The notes: generated by a model from the sequence alone, not told the origin. Positions 49,935-59,832 are shown, counted from the stretch's first letter. The stretch: 64,000 bases of DNA from Hymenobacter daecheongensis DSM 21074 (GCF_900141805.1 NZ_FQYN01000003.1:372001-436000); one strand, 5' to 3'. Numbers and translations: made by a program.

Positions 49935-52900
49935 TTAGCGCAGCAGCACCAGCTTGCCCCACTCGTTCTTAAACGATTTGTCGCCGGCCGTTTTGCGGCG
50001 CTCGAATTTATTCTCGGGGTCGTCCATCACCACGCGGTAGAGGTAGGTGCCGTTGGCCAGGCGGTCCTGGTAGTCGTCGGTGCCGTCCCAGGCGTATTCG
50101 GTGATGTTGTTGCCGATGTGGAGCGGCCCCAGGTCGTCCATCATAATCTGCTTCACCACCTTGCCGGTCAGTGTCATAATCTGGATTTTGAAGTTGCGCG
50201 GCATCTCCGAGCCCGTGAGCGTGAATACGAACTTGGCTTTGCTGGTAATCGGGTTCGGATACGGGTACAGGTGCGTGATGCTGGACGTGCTGATTACCTC
50301 GAAGGTTATTGAATACTTGTCCCCCACCGTGGCCTGCGTGTTGTTGGCATCACGGCCCTGCACCTCCAGGCGGTAGGTGCCATCGAGCAGGGCACTGGTT
50401 TTGCCAGGCTCGTATTTCAGCTCCGCCGTGCCCTTTGTCGAGTCGGCGACGAAGGAAATATTGGTGTCGCGCAGCAGATCGACGCGGGTCTGGGTGCCAT
50501 CGGGCCGGATCAGTACCACGTCGAAGGCATTGGCCCGGCTGATGGGACGCAGGCGGTTGTCGTCGGTCATCAGCACCGTGATAACGGGCCGCGGGCTGAC
50601 AATATCGCCGTTGAGAATGCGCCGGCCGTCAAAAGCCACGTCCAGCACGGGCGGCAGGTTGGCGTTATCCATCCGGAAGGCGGGCAGCGTCAGCACGTTG
50701 TTGAAGTAGAACAGTTCGGGCTGGCGCAGGCCGGCCTTGTCCATGTTCACATCAACCTGCATACTGATGTCGCCGCTCAGGTCGCGCACGTCGGCTGGAG
50801 CCGTGAACAGCAGCGCTCCGTTGGCTCCCACGTTGGGCAAAGTCATTTCCGTGACGCGCTCCGCCGTCGTGGTGCCGCCGGTGCTGCGCACCGTGATGCG
50901 GGCTTTCAGCGGCGTGCCGAAGGTAATGGGCGTCACATTCTGGAATACCACCGGCACGCGCAGGTAACCGGTGGCCGCCTGCGCTTTCAGCGTGGCCGCA
51001 TCGTAGGCATTGGGCGTGCGGGCCAGCACCGAGTCGCGCCGGGCTACGCCCTCCGGGAAGCCCTTGTACGTCACCAATAGCTGCTCAATCTGCGGAGCCG
51101 TGCGGTTGAGGGTATCGCGTAGCCGGAGCTGCAGCTTCAAATACGGGTACTGCGCGGCCGATACCCCGGCCAGCGAGTAGGCCCGGCTGGTCACGTTGGG
51201 CTGCAATACTGTTTCAACCTTATTGGCATCAACCCCAATGAGCTGCAGCGAGTAGCTGTCGGAAGGTTCGGTGCGCACGGTGTGGTGCAGCGTAGTCCAT
51301 TGCTGCGCCGGACCAATGAGCGTAGAGCTGAGCGAGCCACTGGCACTATTGGAGTTGAGCGCCGCGGTCAGGCTTACGATCTGCTCGGTGCGGGTGCCGG
51401 GCTGGGCCGCGTCGTAGGTGCGCTCCTGCGTCTGGCTGCCCGCACCTTTCTGAGCCAGCAGCACATACGGGTCGCCGTCCTGGAGCTGGTTTACTTTTTG
51501 GGCTCCCAATGCCGTCAGCGCCGCTTTCAGGGCGGGCGGGAAGGCGGAGAAATTCACGCGGTTCGCCGATACCAGCGCCACATAAGCCCCGGCCGGCACG
51601 TTGTTGAGCAGCGTGAGCAGTTGCTGCTGCCGCGCCGGCGAGTTGATGTTGTCGGTAGCGGAAGCGGCGAAGTGGTAGAAGCGGTTCGGCGCCGTTCCGC
51701 ACGAGTCATAAGGGCCGCCGCCCAGCTTGCGCAACGATTTGAAGGAAGCGCCATCGAGCACGGAAACCAGAATATTCGGCAGCGTGACCCCACAAGCCAG
51801 CACCGACAACTGCTCGGTGCCCAGTTGCACGCCGTAGGTGCCCTGAAACGTGGTGCCGGTCGGGGCCGCGCCCTGCGTCCGGAGCATAATAGATTTGGTT
51901 ACATCCTCAAACTTCCACTTACCCGAAGGTGCGGCCACGCTCAGGCGCTGCAGCTCGTCGCGGCGGAACTGCCCGTGGTGGCTCTGCGACCAGCCGGTGG
52001 TGCCGTCGTTGATGATGCGGAAGGAGCTGGTGGTCCAGTCGTCGTTTTCGCTGGCATCGAGCTTGGTCTTGAAGCGCATGCGCCAGTACCACACCACACT
52101 ATCACGGCCGGCAATGGCAAGTTGCCGGGGCCGCCATTCGGCCACCAGCGGAGCCTGCACGGTAGTGCGGCGCAACAAGGGGCTATTGAAAGTTGGAATG
52201 GTGTCCAGCTCCAGGTCGAAGGGCCGGATGGGGCCGGCCACGTTGGTCTGGCCTACCAGGCGCAGGGTTTCGGAGTTGGCAATGGCAAATTCCGGCGGGC
52301 TCAGCAGCGTGACGCCGGGCCGCAGAAACACGAAGCTGGTGGTAGCCGTGTTATTCAGCTCGTTCAGCTCGGCTACGCGGTTCTGGTAGTCGAGCGTGAC
52401 GGTAAAGTTGTTGGTGCCAAACGGGCTGCCCGTATTTCTCAGCGTGAGCACGTAAGTCGTGTCGCGCAGGGCCTGCCGCAGGCCGTTGAAGGTATACACG
52501 GTATCGGCCCGCACGGGCAGCGAGCCGCGGTCATACTCGCGCTTCACCGAAATATCTACCCGGTCGTAGGTCACCTTGCCGGGGTTGCGCACCTTCACCA
52601 GCAGCCGGAACTGCGAGGAAGTAGCCAGCACTGGGCCCGTGCCAACGGGCTGAATTTCCAGGGCCGGCGTGCCAAACGTAAAGTCCGGCTGGGCCGGCGC
52701 AAACAGGCGTAGGGCTGGATCGGCGTGCCAGATGGTAGACATCAGCGAGCCTTGCTGGCTATAGCTTGCCTGCGGCCCCAAGCGACGGGCCACTTCGTTC
52801 TGAATTTCTGCCACTGGCTTGCTGTACCACTGAGGATCATTGAGCAGCAGCTTGAAAGTTTCGTCCTGAATCTCGTGTAGCTCCGGTTCAAAACCAAAAC

Positions 52901-55088
52901 TTGACTCACTCATGAAGCCAATAAGTCCTTTGTCCGGCACCAGCAGCCAGTCCTCCGGAAACTGCGCCCTGCGGGCCCGGAAATCATTGCCTGCGCCGCA
53001 TCCAAGAGCAAACATCACGGGGTATTTACCCGCATTATTGTAGCCACTACTTGCATCTGCGGGCCGGCCCAAATCGAAATCCAGGCTAGTAGGGTCGCCA
53101 TGCCCAAAATAGTTTATGAGGGCAAGTCCGGCATTCAGTTCATTTGCGATGCTCAATCCTTGAGGCAGGCCAGCATCCGTACGGGCGTACGTTTTAATCA
53201 CTCTGCCTGCGAAAAGAGGCTGTTCGATGCGGCGCTTATACTCATTCAGGTTGTTCCCGAATTCTTCAAATTCTGCTTCATTTTTCCCGCCCGCAATGTG
53301 CAAGGCATTCTTACGCCATTCCAGCCCTGGCGCATCCGGCCGGCTGATTACTTCCTCGTATTCCTGCAGCTTTTTCAGGTAGCTGGCCACATCGGCTGGG
53401 GTCTGGGCCGAAATACGGCCAGTAGCCATACGGGCGGCAGAGCTGCTATTGCGCCAGTCGGCAGTCAGAAAGATGTCGGAAGGGCCTCTCAAACTTGTTG
53501 GCACCAGATCACGCACGTTGGGGCCACCAGGCGCCCGATACACGTCCGGAAACTGGCGATGGTATACGCCTTCATCATACTCGCCCGGTGCCAGGCCTTT
53601 GCCCAGCAGCAGCAGCGACTTCGGTCGGGTATTGGTGAGCATATAGAGCGCAAAATTCCGAATAGCAAGCGCCGATTTTTCCCCGTAGTGGAATTGGTCG
53701 TAAAGCTGCTCACTCGTCACAATCAGAGGCTGATGGCTGCCACCAGCGGCTGAAGCCCGGTAATTAGCGTAAGCTTGCACAGGGTTGGCAATAGTGCCAG
53801 CAGGCCTCATCAGACGAGTACTACTAACAATTAGAAAGTTGTAGTTAGCTGGGCCAATAGGCGAAAACTGAACCCGGGTGGCGGGTGGCGGCAGGATAGC
53901 TTTTTCAACATCTACCAACCACAGATTGCGCGACCTGCCGCCTGGCACGGCATTCGGAAATACGTAACCCCGGCGGCCAGCGCTTTCAGCCCGACCTTCC
54001 ACGCGCTGTACATTATAAGGATCTGTTACGTCGAAGCCTCGCACGGTGGCGGGCACGTTGCCAAGAGAATAGTAAGCCGGGGCACTTCCCAGTGTGGAAT
54101 CATTAGCAAAGCGCACCATCGAGCGGCTCGCATTCCAGGTACTTGGGCGCGTGTGCGTGATTTTGGTGTAGCCCACCCGAATCAGGTTTGTGGCTGTTCC
54201 AGTTGGCTGCGTATCTATCTCCAGAAAAAAATTAGCTACTCCATTCGCGTCGATATCTGTGCGGAGCAATGGATAAGACATTTTACGCTGCTCATAAGCG
54301 TTGAAATCCACGGCCGGTCCCATAGCCCGACGAGGAGCCCCACCAGGCGGCAAACTATAGAGCGTGACCCGATGACTGGACTTGCTAGACCCCACCAGCT
54401 GCAACTCTATTTGAGGTACCGGACCCGTCGAGCCATTATCCAGCAAAGAATCTCTGCTAAAGCTGAGCGTCCGGAAAGGTCCAGAGAAAAAGCCTTCGCC
54501 AGGCTCGCCCCAGGGCTGAAACACATAAGACTGTAAATCAACATCATTATACCTGAAAGTATGAATTTCCGTGCGCTGGTAGCGCCAATACGGATGGGCC
54601 CCACCTACCGGAGTCGGGTTCACCTGCTGCATCCGCTTCGGGCTGATGGCGGGAGATGCTATGGTCAGAAAATAGGCCGCCGTATCGGTATACAGGCTAT
54701 ATAACTTCTGGTAGTGGTCAGAATCGTTCTTATACATTCCCACATCCAGGGCCCCATCGTTGCGCTGACCGTAGAACTCGATAAAGGTGGACGCATCCAG
54801 CGTGGTAGGGCTGTTGCCGCCCACGTAGATGGCTACCTCACGCCCCCGCCGCCAGAGCTGAAACCGCGTCGGGTCGGCGCTATTGATGCCGGCCCGGGTG
54901 AGGTAATTGTAGTCGAGCCGGTGCAGGCCGTCGCGGGTTACTTTAATCTTGTAGTACTGCTGGGCCGGCACAATCCATTCGTTGCCGTATTGGCCCGATT
55001 GGGCTTGGGCGGCCTGCCCAACACAGAGCAATAGTACCAGCAGCAGCCCCTGACGCAACATAGCAGGCAGGTTGTAAGAGTGTTTCAT
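49935..55088 (-). CDS. PorU2-like T9SS sortase (peptidase C25 family)
   Basis: This 1717-aa exported protein has a signal peptide (LRQGLLLVLLLCVGQAAQAQ). The N-terminal beta region (QQYYKIKVTRDGLHRLDYNYL) is typical of PorU-type proteins. A peptidase C25 (gingipain-like) domain lies at about residues 440-810, with LINYFGHGDPTSLDFDLG (catalytic His region) and PVMFALGCGAGND (nucleophile Cys region). Several beta-sandwich domains follow, and the C-terminus is FlgD/CTD-like (SSITHLYPYPNPITSKAKFVF ... GNNITEYAWDGTDDYQDRLANGTYLYRVVMDD in parts). PorU cuts the CTD from T9SS cargo and attaches it to the surface. The large size and the adjacent PorV-like gene fit the PorU2/PorV2 pair of Bacteroidota rather than classical PorU (about 1100-1300 aa). 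Confidence 0.75.
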   Translation of the reverse strand: MKHSYNLPAMLRQGLLLVLLLCVGQAAQAQSGQYGNEWIVPAQQYYKIKVTRDGLHRLDYNYLTRAGINSADPTRFQLWRRGREVAIYVGGNSPTTLDASTFIEFYGQRNDGALDVGMYKNDSDHYQKLYSLYTDTAAYFLTIASPAISPKRMQQVNPTPVGGAHPYWRYQRTEIHTFRYNDVDLQSYVFQPWGEPGEGFFSGPFRTLSFSRDSLLDNGSTGPVPQIELQLVGSSKSSHRVTLYSLPPGGAPRRAMGPAVDFNAYEQRKMSYPLLRTDIDANGVANFFLEIDTQPTGTATNLIRVGYTKITHTRPSTWNASRSMVRFANDSTLGSAPAYYSLGNVPATVRGFDVTDPYNVQRVEGRAESAGRRGYVFPNAVPGGRSRNLWLVDVEKAILPPPATRVQFSPIGPANYNFLIVSSTRLMRPAGTIANPVQAYANYRASAAGGSHQPLIVTSEQLYDQFHYGEKSALAIRNFALYMLTNTRPKSLLLLGKGLAPGEYDEGVYHRQFPDVYRAPGGPNVRDLVPTSLRGPSDIFLTADWRNSSSAARMATGRISAQTPADVASYLKKLQEYEEVISRPDAPGLEWRKNALHIAGGKNEAEFEEFGNNLNEYKRRIEQPLFAGRVIKTYARTDAGLPQGLSIANELNAGLALINYFGHGDPTSLDFDLGRPADASSGYNNAGKYPVMFALGCGAGNDFRARRAQFPEDWLLVPDKGLIGFMSESSFGFEPELHEIQDETFKLLLNDPQWYSKPVAEIQNEVARRLGPQASYSQQGSLMSTIWHADPALRLFAPAQPDFTFGTPALEIQPVGTGPVLATSSQFRLLVKVRNPGKVTYDRVDISVKREYDRGSLPVRADTVYTFNGLRQALRDTTYVLTLRNTGSPFGTNNFTVTLDYQNRVAELNELNNTATTSFVFLRPGVTLLSPPEFAIANSETLRLVGQTNVAGPIRPFDLELDTIPTFNSPLLRRTTVQAPLVAEWRPRQLAIAGRDSVVWYWRMRFKTKLDASENDDWTTSSFRIINDGTTGWSQSHHGQFRRDELQRLSVAAPSGKWKFEDVTKSIMLRTQGAAPTGTTFQGTYGVQLGTEQLSVLACGVTLPNILVSVLDGASFKSLRKLGGGPYDSCGTAPNRFYHFAASATDNINSPARQQQLLTLLNNVPAGAYVALVSANRVNFSAFPPALKAALTALGAQKVNQLQDGDPYVLLAQKGAGSQTQERTYDAAQPGTRTEQIVSLTAALNSNSASGSLSSTLIGPAQQWTTLHHTVRTEPSDSYSLQLIGVDANKVETVLQPNVTSRAYSLAGVSAAQYPYLKLQLRLRDTLNRTAPQIEQLLVTYKGFPEGVARRDSVLARTPNAYDAATLKAQAATGYLRVPVVFQNVTPITFGTPLKARITVRSTGGTTTAERVTEMTLPNVGANGALLFTAPADVRDLSGDISMQVDVNMDKAGLRQPELFYFNNVLTLPAFRMDNANLPPVLDVAFDGRRILNGDIVSPRPVITVLMTDDNRLRPISRANAFDVVLIRPDGTQTRVDLLRDTNISFVADSTKGTAELKYEPGKTSALLDGTYRLEVQGRDANNTQATVGDKYSITFEVISTSSITHLYPYPNPITSKAKFVFTLTGSEMPRNFKIQIMTLTGKVVKQIMMDDLGPLHIGNNITEYAWDGTDDYQDRLANGTYLYRVVMDDPENKFERRKTAGDKSFKNEWGKLVLLR

Positions 55089-55112
55089 ATAGCGTAGAAA
55101 AGAAAGACGGCC

Positions 55113-55144
55113 GTCTAGAAGCCGGTTTCGACCGGCTTCTAGAC
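55113..55144 (-). promoter_or_regulatory. Intercistronic hairpin between the PorV2-like and PorU2-like genes
   Basis: Perfect 14-bp stem GTCTAGAAGCCGGT/ACCGGCTTCTAGAC with a TTCG (plus strand) loop and no T tract, 25 bp before the PorU2-like start. More likely an mRNA-stabilising or processing hairpin than a full terminator. Confidence 0.55.
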
Positions 55145-55159
55145 AACCAGTCAGCTGCG

Positions 55160-56269
55160 TTATTTAATACCGTAGCCCAACGACACGATAATGGAGTTGG
55201 CATTGCCGCCGCCCTGCTTATCCAGGGCCAGGCGCGAAAGGGCCATATCCAGGCGCAGGCCGCTCAGGGCCACGCCTACGCCCAGCGTAGGCTGCCCGCG
55301 CCAGCCACCCTTGTTATCGAAGGACTTGGCGGCCTCCATTTTCTGGAAGTTGCCAATGCCGCCGCGCAGAAACACCAGGTCCCGGAAGCCGAGTTCCACG
55401 CCGGCCTTGGGGTCGATGCTGGCGGCCTTGCTCGATACCAGCGTGTTGCGCTGGCCGTCGGTGGTTATTTCCAGGTCGGTGGCCACGAGGGCCGTGAGCT
55501 GGCCGGGCAGCTTGAAGCTGCGCCCCACGCCCAATACAAAGCGCGGCAGCGTGATTTCGGTGCTGTTGGTGGGCACCTTGTCGCCTACCGCGGCCACGTC
55601 CTTAAACTCATCGGCGTTTATCGACCAAGCATTGAACGTGGTGGTGATGTCGCGGGCGGTTAGGCCCAGGTGCCAGTCGCCTTTGTCGTACTGCGCCCCG
55701 GCATCGATGCCAAAGCCCCAGGCATTGGCGAAGCGGCCGTAGTTGCGGTAGATGATCTTGCCATTGGCCCCCACTTTCAGCCCCTCGATGCTGCCAATGC
55801 GGCGGGCGTAGGAAAGCAGCACCGCATAGTCGGCCACCGAGAAATACTGAATCCGGTCGTACTGAATGTAGCCGTACTCATTAATTAGGTTGCGGGTGTC
55901 GGCAATGTTATCGACGCCGGTGCGGATGAGGCTAGCCCCGAGGGCGCTCTGCTCATCCAAGGGCATCGAAAAGGCGGCGTAGTCGTTTTTCACGATGCCC
56001 GAAAACAGCTCGGAGTGCATCAGCACCGCGTCATACTTATGCTTCTGGTTGAGCAGGCCGGCCGGGTTCCAGTAGCCGGATGTGGCATCGCCCACCAGGC
56101 CCACCTGTACGTTGGCCATGCCCAGGGCCCGCCCGCCTACCCCGATGTTGAGGAATTCGTTGCTGTATTTGGGCGTCAGGTCGCGGGTTTGGGCGGTGGC
56201 GCGAGGCGCGAGGCCGAGGGTGAATCCGGTGCCGGCAAGCAGAAAAATAAGTCGGGAGACGTGTGGCAT
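55160..56269 (-). CDS. PorV2-like outer-membrane barrel of the T9SS
   Basis: This 369-aa protein has a signal peptide (MPHVSRLIFLLAGTGFTLGL ... ATAQ). A FadL/PorV-type beta-barrel follows: NEFLNIGVGGRALGMANVQV, then ATSGYWNPAGL, the hallmark start of PorV/PorQ proteins, and a C-terminus of alternating strands ending in VSLGYGIK. PorV binds cargo C-terminal domains and carries them from the translocon to the PorU sortase. It precedes the PorU2-like gene by 71 bp on the same strand. The ATG at 56269 is chosen because the signal peptide begins there. Confidence 0.8.
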   Translation of the reverse strand: MPHVSRLIFLLAGTGFTLGLAPRATAQTRDLTPKYSNEFLNIGVGGRALGMANVQVGLVGDATSGYWNPAGLLNQKHKYDAVLMHSELFSGIVKNDYAAFSMPLDEQSALGASLIRTGVDNIADTRNLINEYGYIQYDRIQYFSVADYAVLLSYARRIGSIEGLKVGANGKIIYRNYGRFANAWGFGIDAGAQYDKGDWHLGLTARDITTTFNAWSINADEFKDVAAVGDKVPTNSTEITLPRFVLGVGRSFKLPGQLTALVATDLEITTDGQRNTLVSSKAASIDPKAGVELGFRDLVFLRGGIGNFQKMEAAKSFDNKGGWRGQPTLGVGVALSGLRLDMALSRLALDKQGGGNANSIIVSLGYGIK

Positions 56270-56519
56270 AGAATAAAAAAGACGGGGTACGGTTGGTCCG
56301 CACCACAAACGCAAGATACTTATTTATAGTGCAGCTACTGGGTGGCTTGCCGCGGCTGGCACTTTGCCGAACGGCATAAATCAAGCCTGAATGCATCACA
56401 AGGGCGTTTTTTCTTATTGCACCCACATCGGCGCTTGTCACTTTTCTGCTATCTGCTTGGCGCATGCCCGGAGCGGGCCAGCGGCGAAGGCATTCTGCAC
56501 AAGCAAAAATATATTTCAC

Positions 56520-56545
56520 TAGTACCTTGCGTCGCATAGTACCTT
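56520..56545 (+). promoter_or_regulatory. Candidate PadR operator (paired TAGTACCTT)
   Basis: TAGTACCTT at 56520-56528 and again at 56537-56545, 17 bp apart, covering the -33 element and spacer of the padR promoter. Between them lies TGCGTCGCA, which is a near-palindrome. Confidence 0.5.
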
Positions 56546-56557
56546 CTATTATCTTTG
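56527..56557 (+). promoter_or_regulatory. Promoter of padR-pspC
   Basis: TTG (56527-56529), 20-bp spacer, TATCTTTG (56550-56557): a full Bacteroidota consensus 30 bp before the padR ATG. Confidence 0.7.
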
Positions 56558-56587
56558 TTTCATTCTTCACCGATTTCTGCCAAGCCC

Positions 56588-56950
56588 ATGAAAGTAGAGA
56601 ACACCCAAGTGCAGATGCGGAAGGGCATCCTGGAGTTCTGCATCCTGGAAATTATTGCCCGGGGCGAGGTCTACGCGTCCGACATGCTGGAGGAGCTGAC
56701 CGCCGCCCGCATGATTGTCGTGGAGGGCACGCTCTACCCGCTGCTCACGCGCCTCAAAAACGCCGGCCTGCTCGATTATACCTGGAAGGAATCCACCTCC
56801 GGGCCGCCGCGCAAATACTACACCCTCACGCAGGTCGGGCAGGAGTTTCTGCACCAGCTGCGCCTCACGTGGGAGGAAGTATCGGACTCGATCCGCATCA
56901 TCCGCCAGAAGCCTCACCTCAATGGCACCGATACCCCGCCCCACCAGTAG
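56588..56950 (+). CDS. PadR family transcriptional regulator
   Basis: This 120-aa winged-helix repressor has the PadR pattern: QMRKGILEFCILEIIARGEVYASDMLEEL, VVEGTLYPLLTRLKNAGLLDYTW, then the wing SGPPRKYYTLTQVGQEFL. It probably represses its own operon and the downstream PspC-domain gene (48 bp gap), relieved by envelope stress or a ligand. The ATG at 56588 is preferred over a TTG at 56555, which lies in the promoter. The paired TAGTACCTT site is the likely operator. Confidence 0.9.
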   Translation: MKVENTQVQMRKGILEFCILEIIARGEVYASDMLEELTAARMIVVEGTLYPLLTRLKNAGLLDYTWKESTSGPPRKYYTLTQVGQEFLHQLRLTWEEVSDSIRIIRQKPHLNGTDTPPHQ

Positions 56951-56998
56951 CCGGCCCGGTCCATTCCCTTTGAGTCACTCTTGATTTGCAGTACTGAG

Positions 56999-59695
56999 AT
57001 GAAAAAGAACATCAGCATCAACCTCCAGGGCCTTATCTTCCACATCGAAGAAGATGGCTACGACGTGCTTAGCCGCTATCTGGCGGAGGTGAAGGCACAC
57101 TTTTCCGGCTACCGGGGTCACGAGGAAATCGTGGCCGACATCGAGGGCCGCATCGCCGAGCTGTTTGCCGCCCGCACCTCGGCTACCAAGCAGATCATAA
57201 CCCTGACCGACGTGCAGGAGATGGTGGCCAAAATGGGCCGCGTGAGCGACTTCCAGAGCGCCGATGAGGCCGAGGACGAGGAAGAAGCCCTGGCTGGCGG
57301 CCCCGCCGCCTACACCTCCTACGCCGACGGAGCCAGCGCCGCAGCTGCGGCCGGCACCCCCACCGGCAGCACCGCCACGGCCGAGGAGCCGCGCCGCCTC
57401 TACCGCGACATGGCCAACCGCAAAATTGCGGGCGTAGCCGCCGGCATTGCCCGCTACTTCGCCGTCAATCCGCTCTGGATCCGACTGGTCTTCCTGATGG
57501 CACTGTTCATTCGGCCCCTGCTGGGGAATATTTTTCACTACGATGGCCACGCCTTCCGCTTCGAGGGCTTCGACCTGGGCGGCATCGCCTTTCTGGCCTA
57601 CATCATTTTCTGGATTGCGCTGCCCAAGCGCTACGATGCGACCCCGGCCAATGAGGACCCGACCTTCCGTAAGCTCTACCGGGATACCGACACGGGCAAG
57701 GTAGGCGGCGTTTCGGCCGGCCTGGCGGCTTATTTCAAGCTCGATGTGGTGGTGGTGCGCCTGCTGTTCGTCGTGTTCATCTTCGCCGGCGGCTTCGCCA
57801 TTCCGCTCTACATCATCCTCTGGATTCTGTTGCCCGAAGCCAAAACCGTGTCGGACAAGATGCGGATGCGCGGCGATGCCGTCACGCTGTCAGGCATCGA
57901 TAATACGCTGCGCAGCAATGCTTTTACCGATGAGCCCGGTGCCGTAGCCGGGAACGGCAACCGGCCCCTGGGCATGTTTCTGGAAGACCTGTTTCGCAAT
58001 CTGCGCCCTCTGCTGAACTTCATCGGCTCGGCCATCCGCATCTTCGCCGGGGTCATGCTCGTCATCATCGGCTTCTCGCTGGTTGTGGGCATCACCATTG
58101 CGCTGGTTGCCGGCCTGGGTTGGATTCCGGAGTCGCAGAACATTGTGCTGGGCGATGTGCCGGCCTACATTCTGCTGCGCGGGTTCTCTTTCTGGTCGCT
58201 GTTTGCCTTCTATGGCATGGCCGTCATTCCGGCGCTGGCCACGTTGCTTTCGGGCATCGGGCTGCTGCTGCGCCGCACCGTACTCACACGCACCGTGGGC
58301 CTTTCGCTGCTGGGCTTGTGGCTGCTGAGCGTGGTGGGGTCCAGCATGGCCTTTGCCGCTCTTAGCCACAACTTCCAGAACCAGGGCGAGCAGACCCAGG
58401 TGCAGCGCTTCCCGGCCCTGGCCGCTCCTACCCTGTTTCTGGATACCCGCTCGATGGACCGCAGCAGCGGCCAAAATGTTGATGTGGAGTTCGTAGCAGC
58501 CGATAGCGCCCAGGTAGTGAGCGTGGATAAGATTTTCTCGTCCAAAGGCGCGACCGAAGCCGAAGCCACCCGCACCGCCGCCACTTCCATCGGCTACACT
58601 GTGCGCCAGACCAACGACTCAACTCTGGTGTTCGACGACCACTTCTCCTTCCTGCCCGATGCCAGCTACCGCGACCAGGAGCTGCGCCTGACGGTGCACT
58701 TGCCCCGCAACAAGTATTTCCGCATCAGCGAGGACTTTTCCTACTGGATCAGCAGTGAGAACTTCGTGAACGACCAGCGCCCCGAAAACCCCGAAAAGCA
58801 CCTCTTCCGCCTCCGCAACAACCGGCTGGAGTGCGTGGACTGCACCGAGCAGGAGCTGCGCGGCGACGACTTCGGCAGTGATTTCGACGGCGACGACGAG
58901 GAAGCCGACAGCACCGATGCCGTGGTGAACATCAATACCGGCGAGGGCAACATGCGGGTGCGGGTGAACACCGACGACGACGAAGATGGCAACGTGGGCG
59001 TGCGCATTGATGTGGACGAGGCCAGCTTCTCGGCTAGCCCCGCCGACTACGGCCCCGAGCGCCGCAACTTCAATCTGAGCGGCTTCCGCCAGATTGAAGC
59101 CAGCGGCGCCTACCGCGTGTATGTGCGCCAGGGCCCCGAGTTTAAGGCAGAAGCGGCCGGCAACGACCGGGAGCTGCGCAATCTGCGCGTAGATACCGAT
59201 GGCGACCAACTCGTTATCAGCTCCCGCCGCGAATCCTTTTTCTCCGGCTTCGCCTCCAACCGCAAGCCCGTGCTGATTCGGGTGCAGCTGCCCGAACTGC
59301 GCGGTCTGGAGCTGAGCGGGGCGTGCCAGGCTAACGTGGCCGGCTTCAGCGGCCCAAGCCTGCGCGTAGACCAGAGCGGGGCCAGCAACGCTATGCTGAA
59401 CGTGAAAGTGACCCGCCTGGTACTGGACCTGAACGGCGCCTGCCGCACCGATCTGCGCGGCACCGCCACCGAGCTGGCCGTGGATGGCTCCGGGGCCTGC
59501 CAGGTAAACGCCCTGGGAATGCCCGTGCAGCGCGCCGAGTTCGACCTGTCGGGCATCAGCAAAGCCAAAGTGCGCGTGAGCGACCGGCTGCGGGCCGAGC
59601 TGAGCGGAGCTAGCCGCCTGCAATACGCCGGCCAGCCCACCAGCATCCAAAAAGATTTGTCCGGCTCATCCCGCGTCACGCCTATTGCCGACTAG
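56999..59695 (+). CDS. PspC-domain membrane protein with C-terminal DUF2807 (head GIN) domain
   Basis: This 898-aa protein begins with a short cytosolic domain (MKKNISINLQGLIFHIEEDGY...IVADIEGRIAELF, typical of PspC proteins of this group). Two PspC domains follow: RLYRDMANRKIAGVAAGIARYFAVNP (about 135-200) and KLYRDTDTGKVGGVSAGLAAYFKLD (about 220-285). Several membrane helices come next. A long extracytoplasmic part contains an acidic Asp/Glu-rich stretch (DDFGSDFDGDDEEAD) and ends in a DUF2807 beta-solenoid (SGFRQIEASGAYRVYVRQG ... LSGACQANVAGFSGPSL). It probably links envelope-stress sensing to a surface or periplasmic beta-helix. It is co-transcribed with padR. Confidence 0.88.
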   Translation: MKKNISINLQGLIFHIEEDGYDVLSRYLAEVKAHFSGYRGHEEIVADIEGRIAELFAARTSATKQIITLTDVQEMVAKMGRVSDFQSADEAEDEEEALAGGPAAYTSYADGASAAAAAGTPTGSTATAEEPRRLYRDMANRKIAGVAAGIARYFAVNPLWIRLVFLMALFIRPLLGNIFHYDGHAFRFEGFDLGGIAFLAYIIFWIALPKRYDATPANEDPTFRKLYRDTDTGKVGGVSAGLAAYFKLDVVVVRLLFVVFIFAGGFAIPLYIILWILLPEAKTVSDKMRMRGDAVTLSGIDNTLRSNAFTDEPGAVAGNGNRPLGMFLEDLFRNLRPLLNFIGSAIRIFAGVMLVIIGFSLVVGITIALVAGLGWIPESQNIVLGDVPAYILLRGFSFWSLFAFYGMAVIPALATLLSGIGLLLRRTVLTRTVGLSLLGLWLLSVVGSSMAFAALSHNFQNQGEQTQVQRFPALAAPTLFLDTRSMDRSSGQNVDVEFVAADSAQVVSVDKIFSSKGATEAEATRTAATSIGYTVRQTNDSTLVFDDHFSFLPDASYRDQELRLTVHLPRNKYFRISEDFSYWISSENFVNDQRPENPEKHLFRLRNNRLECVDCTEQELRGDDFGSDFDGDDEEADSTDAVVNINTGEGNMRVRVNTDDDEDGNVGVRIDVDEASFSASPADYGPERRNFNLSGFRQIEASGAYRVYVRQGPEFKAEAAGNDRELRNLRVDTDGDQLVISSRRESFFSGFASNRKPVLIRVQLPELRGLELSGACQANVAGFSGPSLRVDQSGASNAMLNVKVTRLVLDLNGACRTDLRGTATELAVDGSGACQVNALGMPVQRAEFDLSGISKAKVRVSDRLRAELSGASRLQYAGQPTSIQKDLSGSSRVTPIAD

Positions 59696-59832
59696 CCGGG
59701 AACCATTTATACTGCAAAAGCACTATATAACGACAACCAATACCTCAGCCACTTACGTAAGCGAATAGCACGTTGAGGCCATCGGGCTTCCGGTGCCGCC
59801 GTCGGAGCGGCCAGGACTTTTTCTGAGAATAC

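Larger units (their letters stand above)
56270..56587. other. Divergent promoter region of the PorV2-like and padR genes
   Basis: 318 bp. The right part carries the padR promoter (56527-56557) overlapping two TAGTACCTT direct repeats (56520-56528, 56537-56545). The left part must hold the PorV2 promoter; TATCTTGC on the minus strand near 56313 is a weak candidate. No gene seen. Confidence 0.6.

Noticed and set aside
51282..52712. 476-codon plus-strand ORF
   Set aside because: Antisense shadow of the PorU2-like gene.
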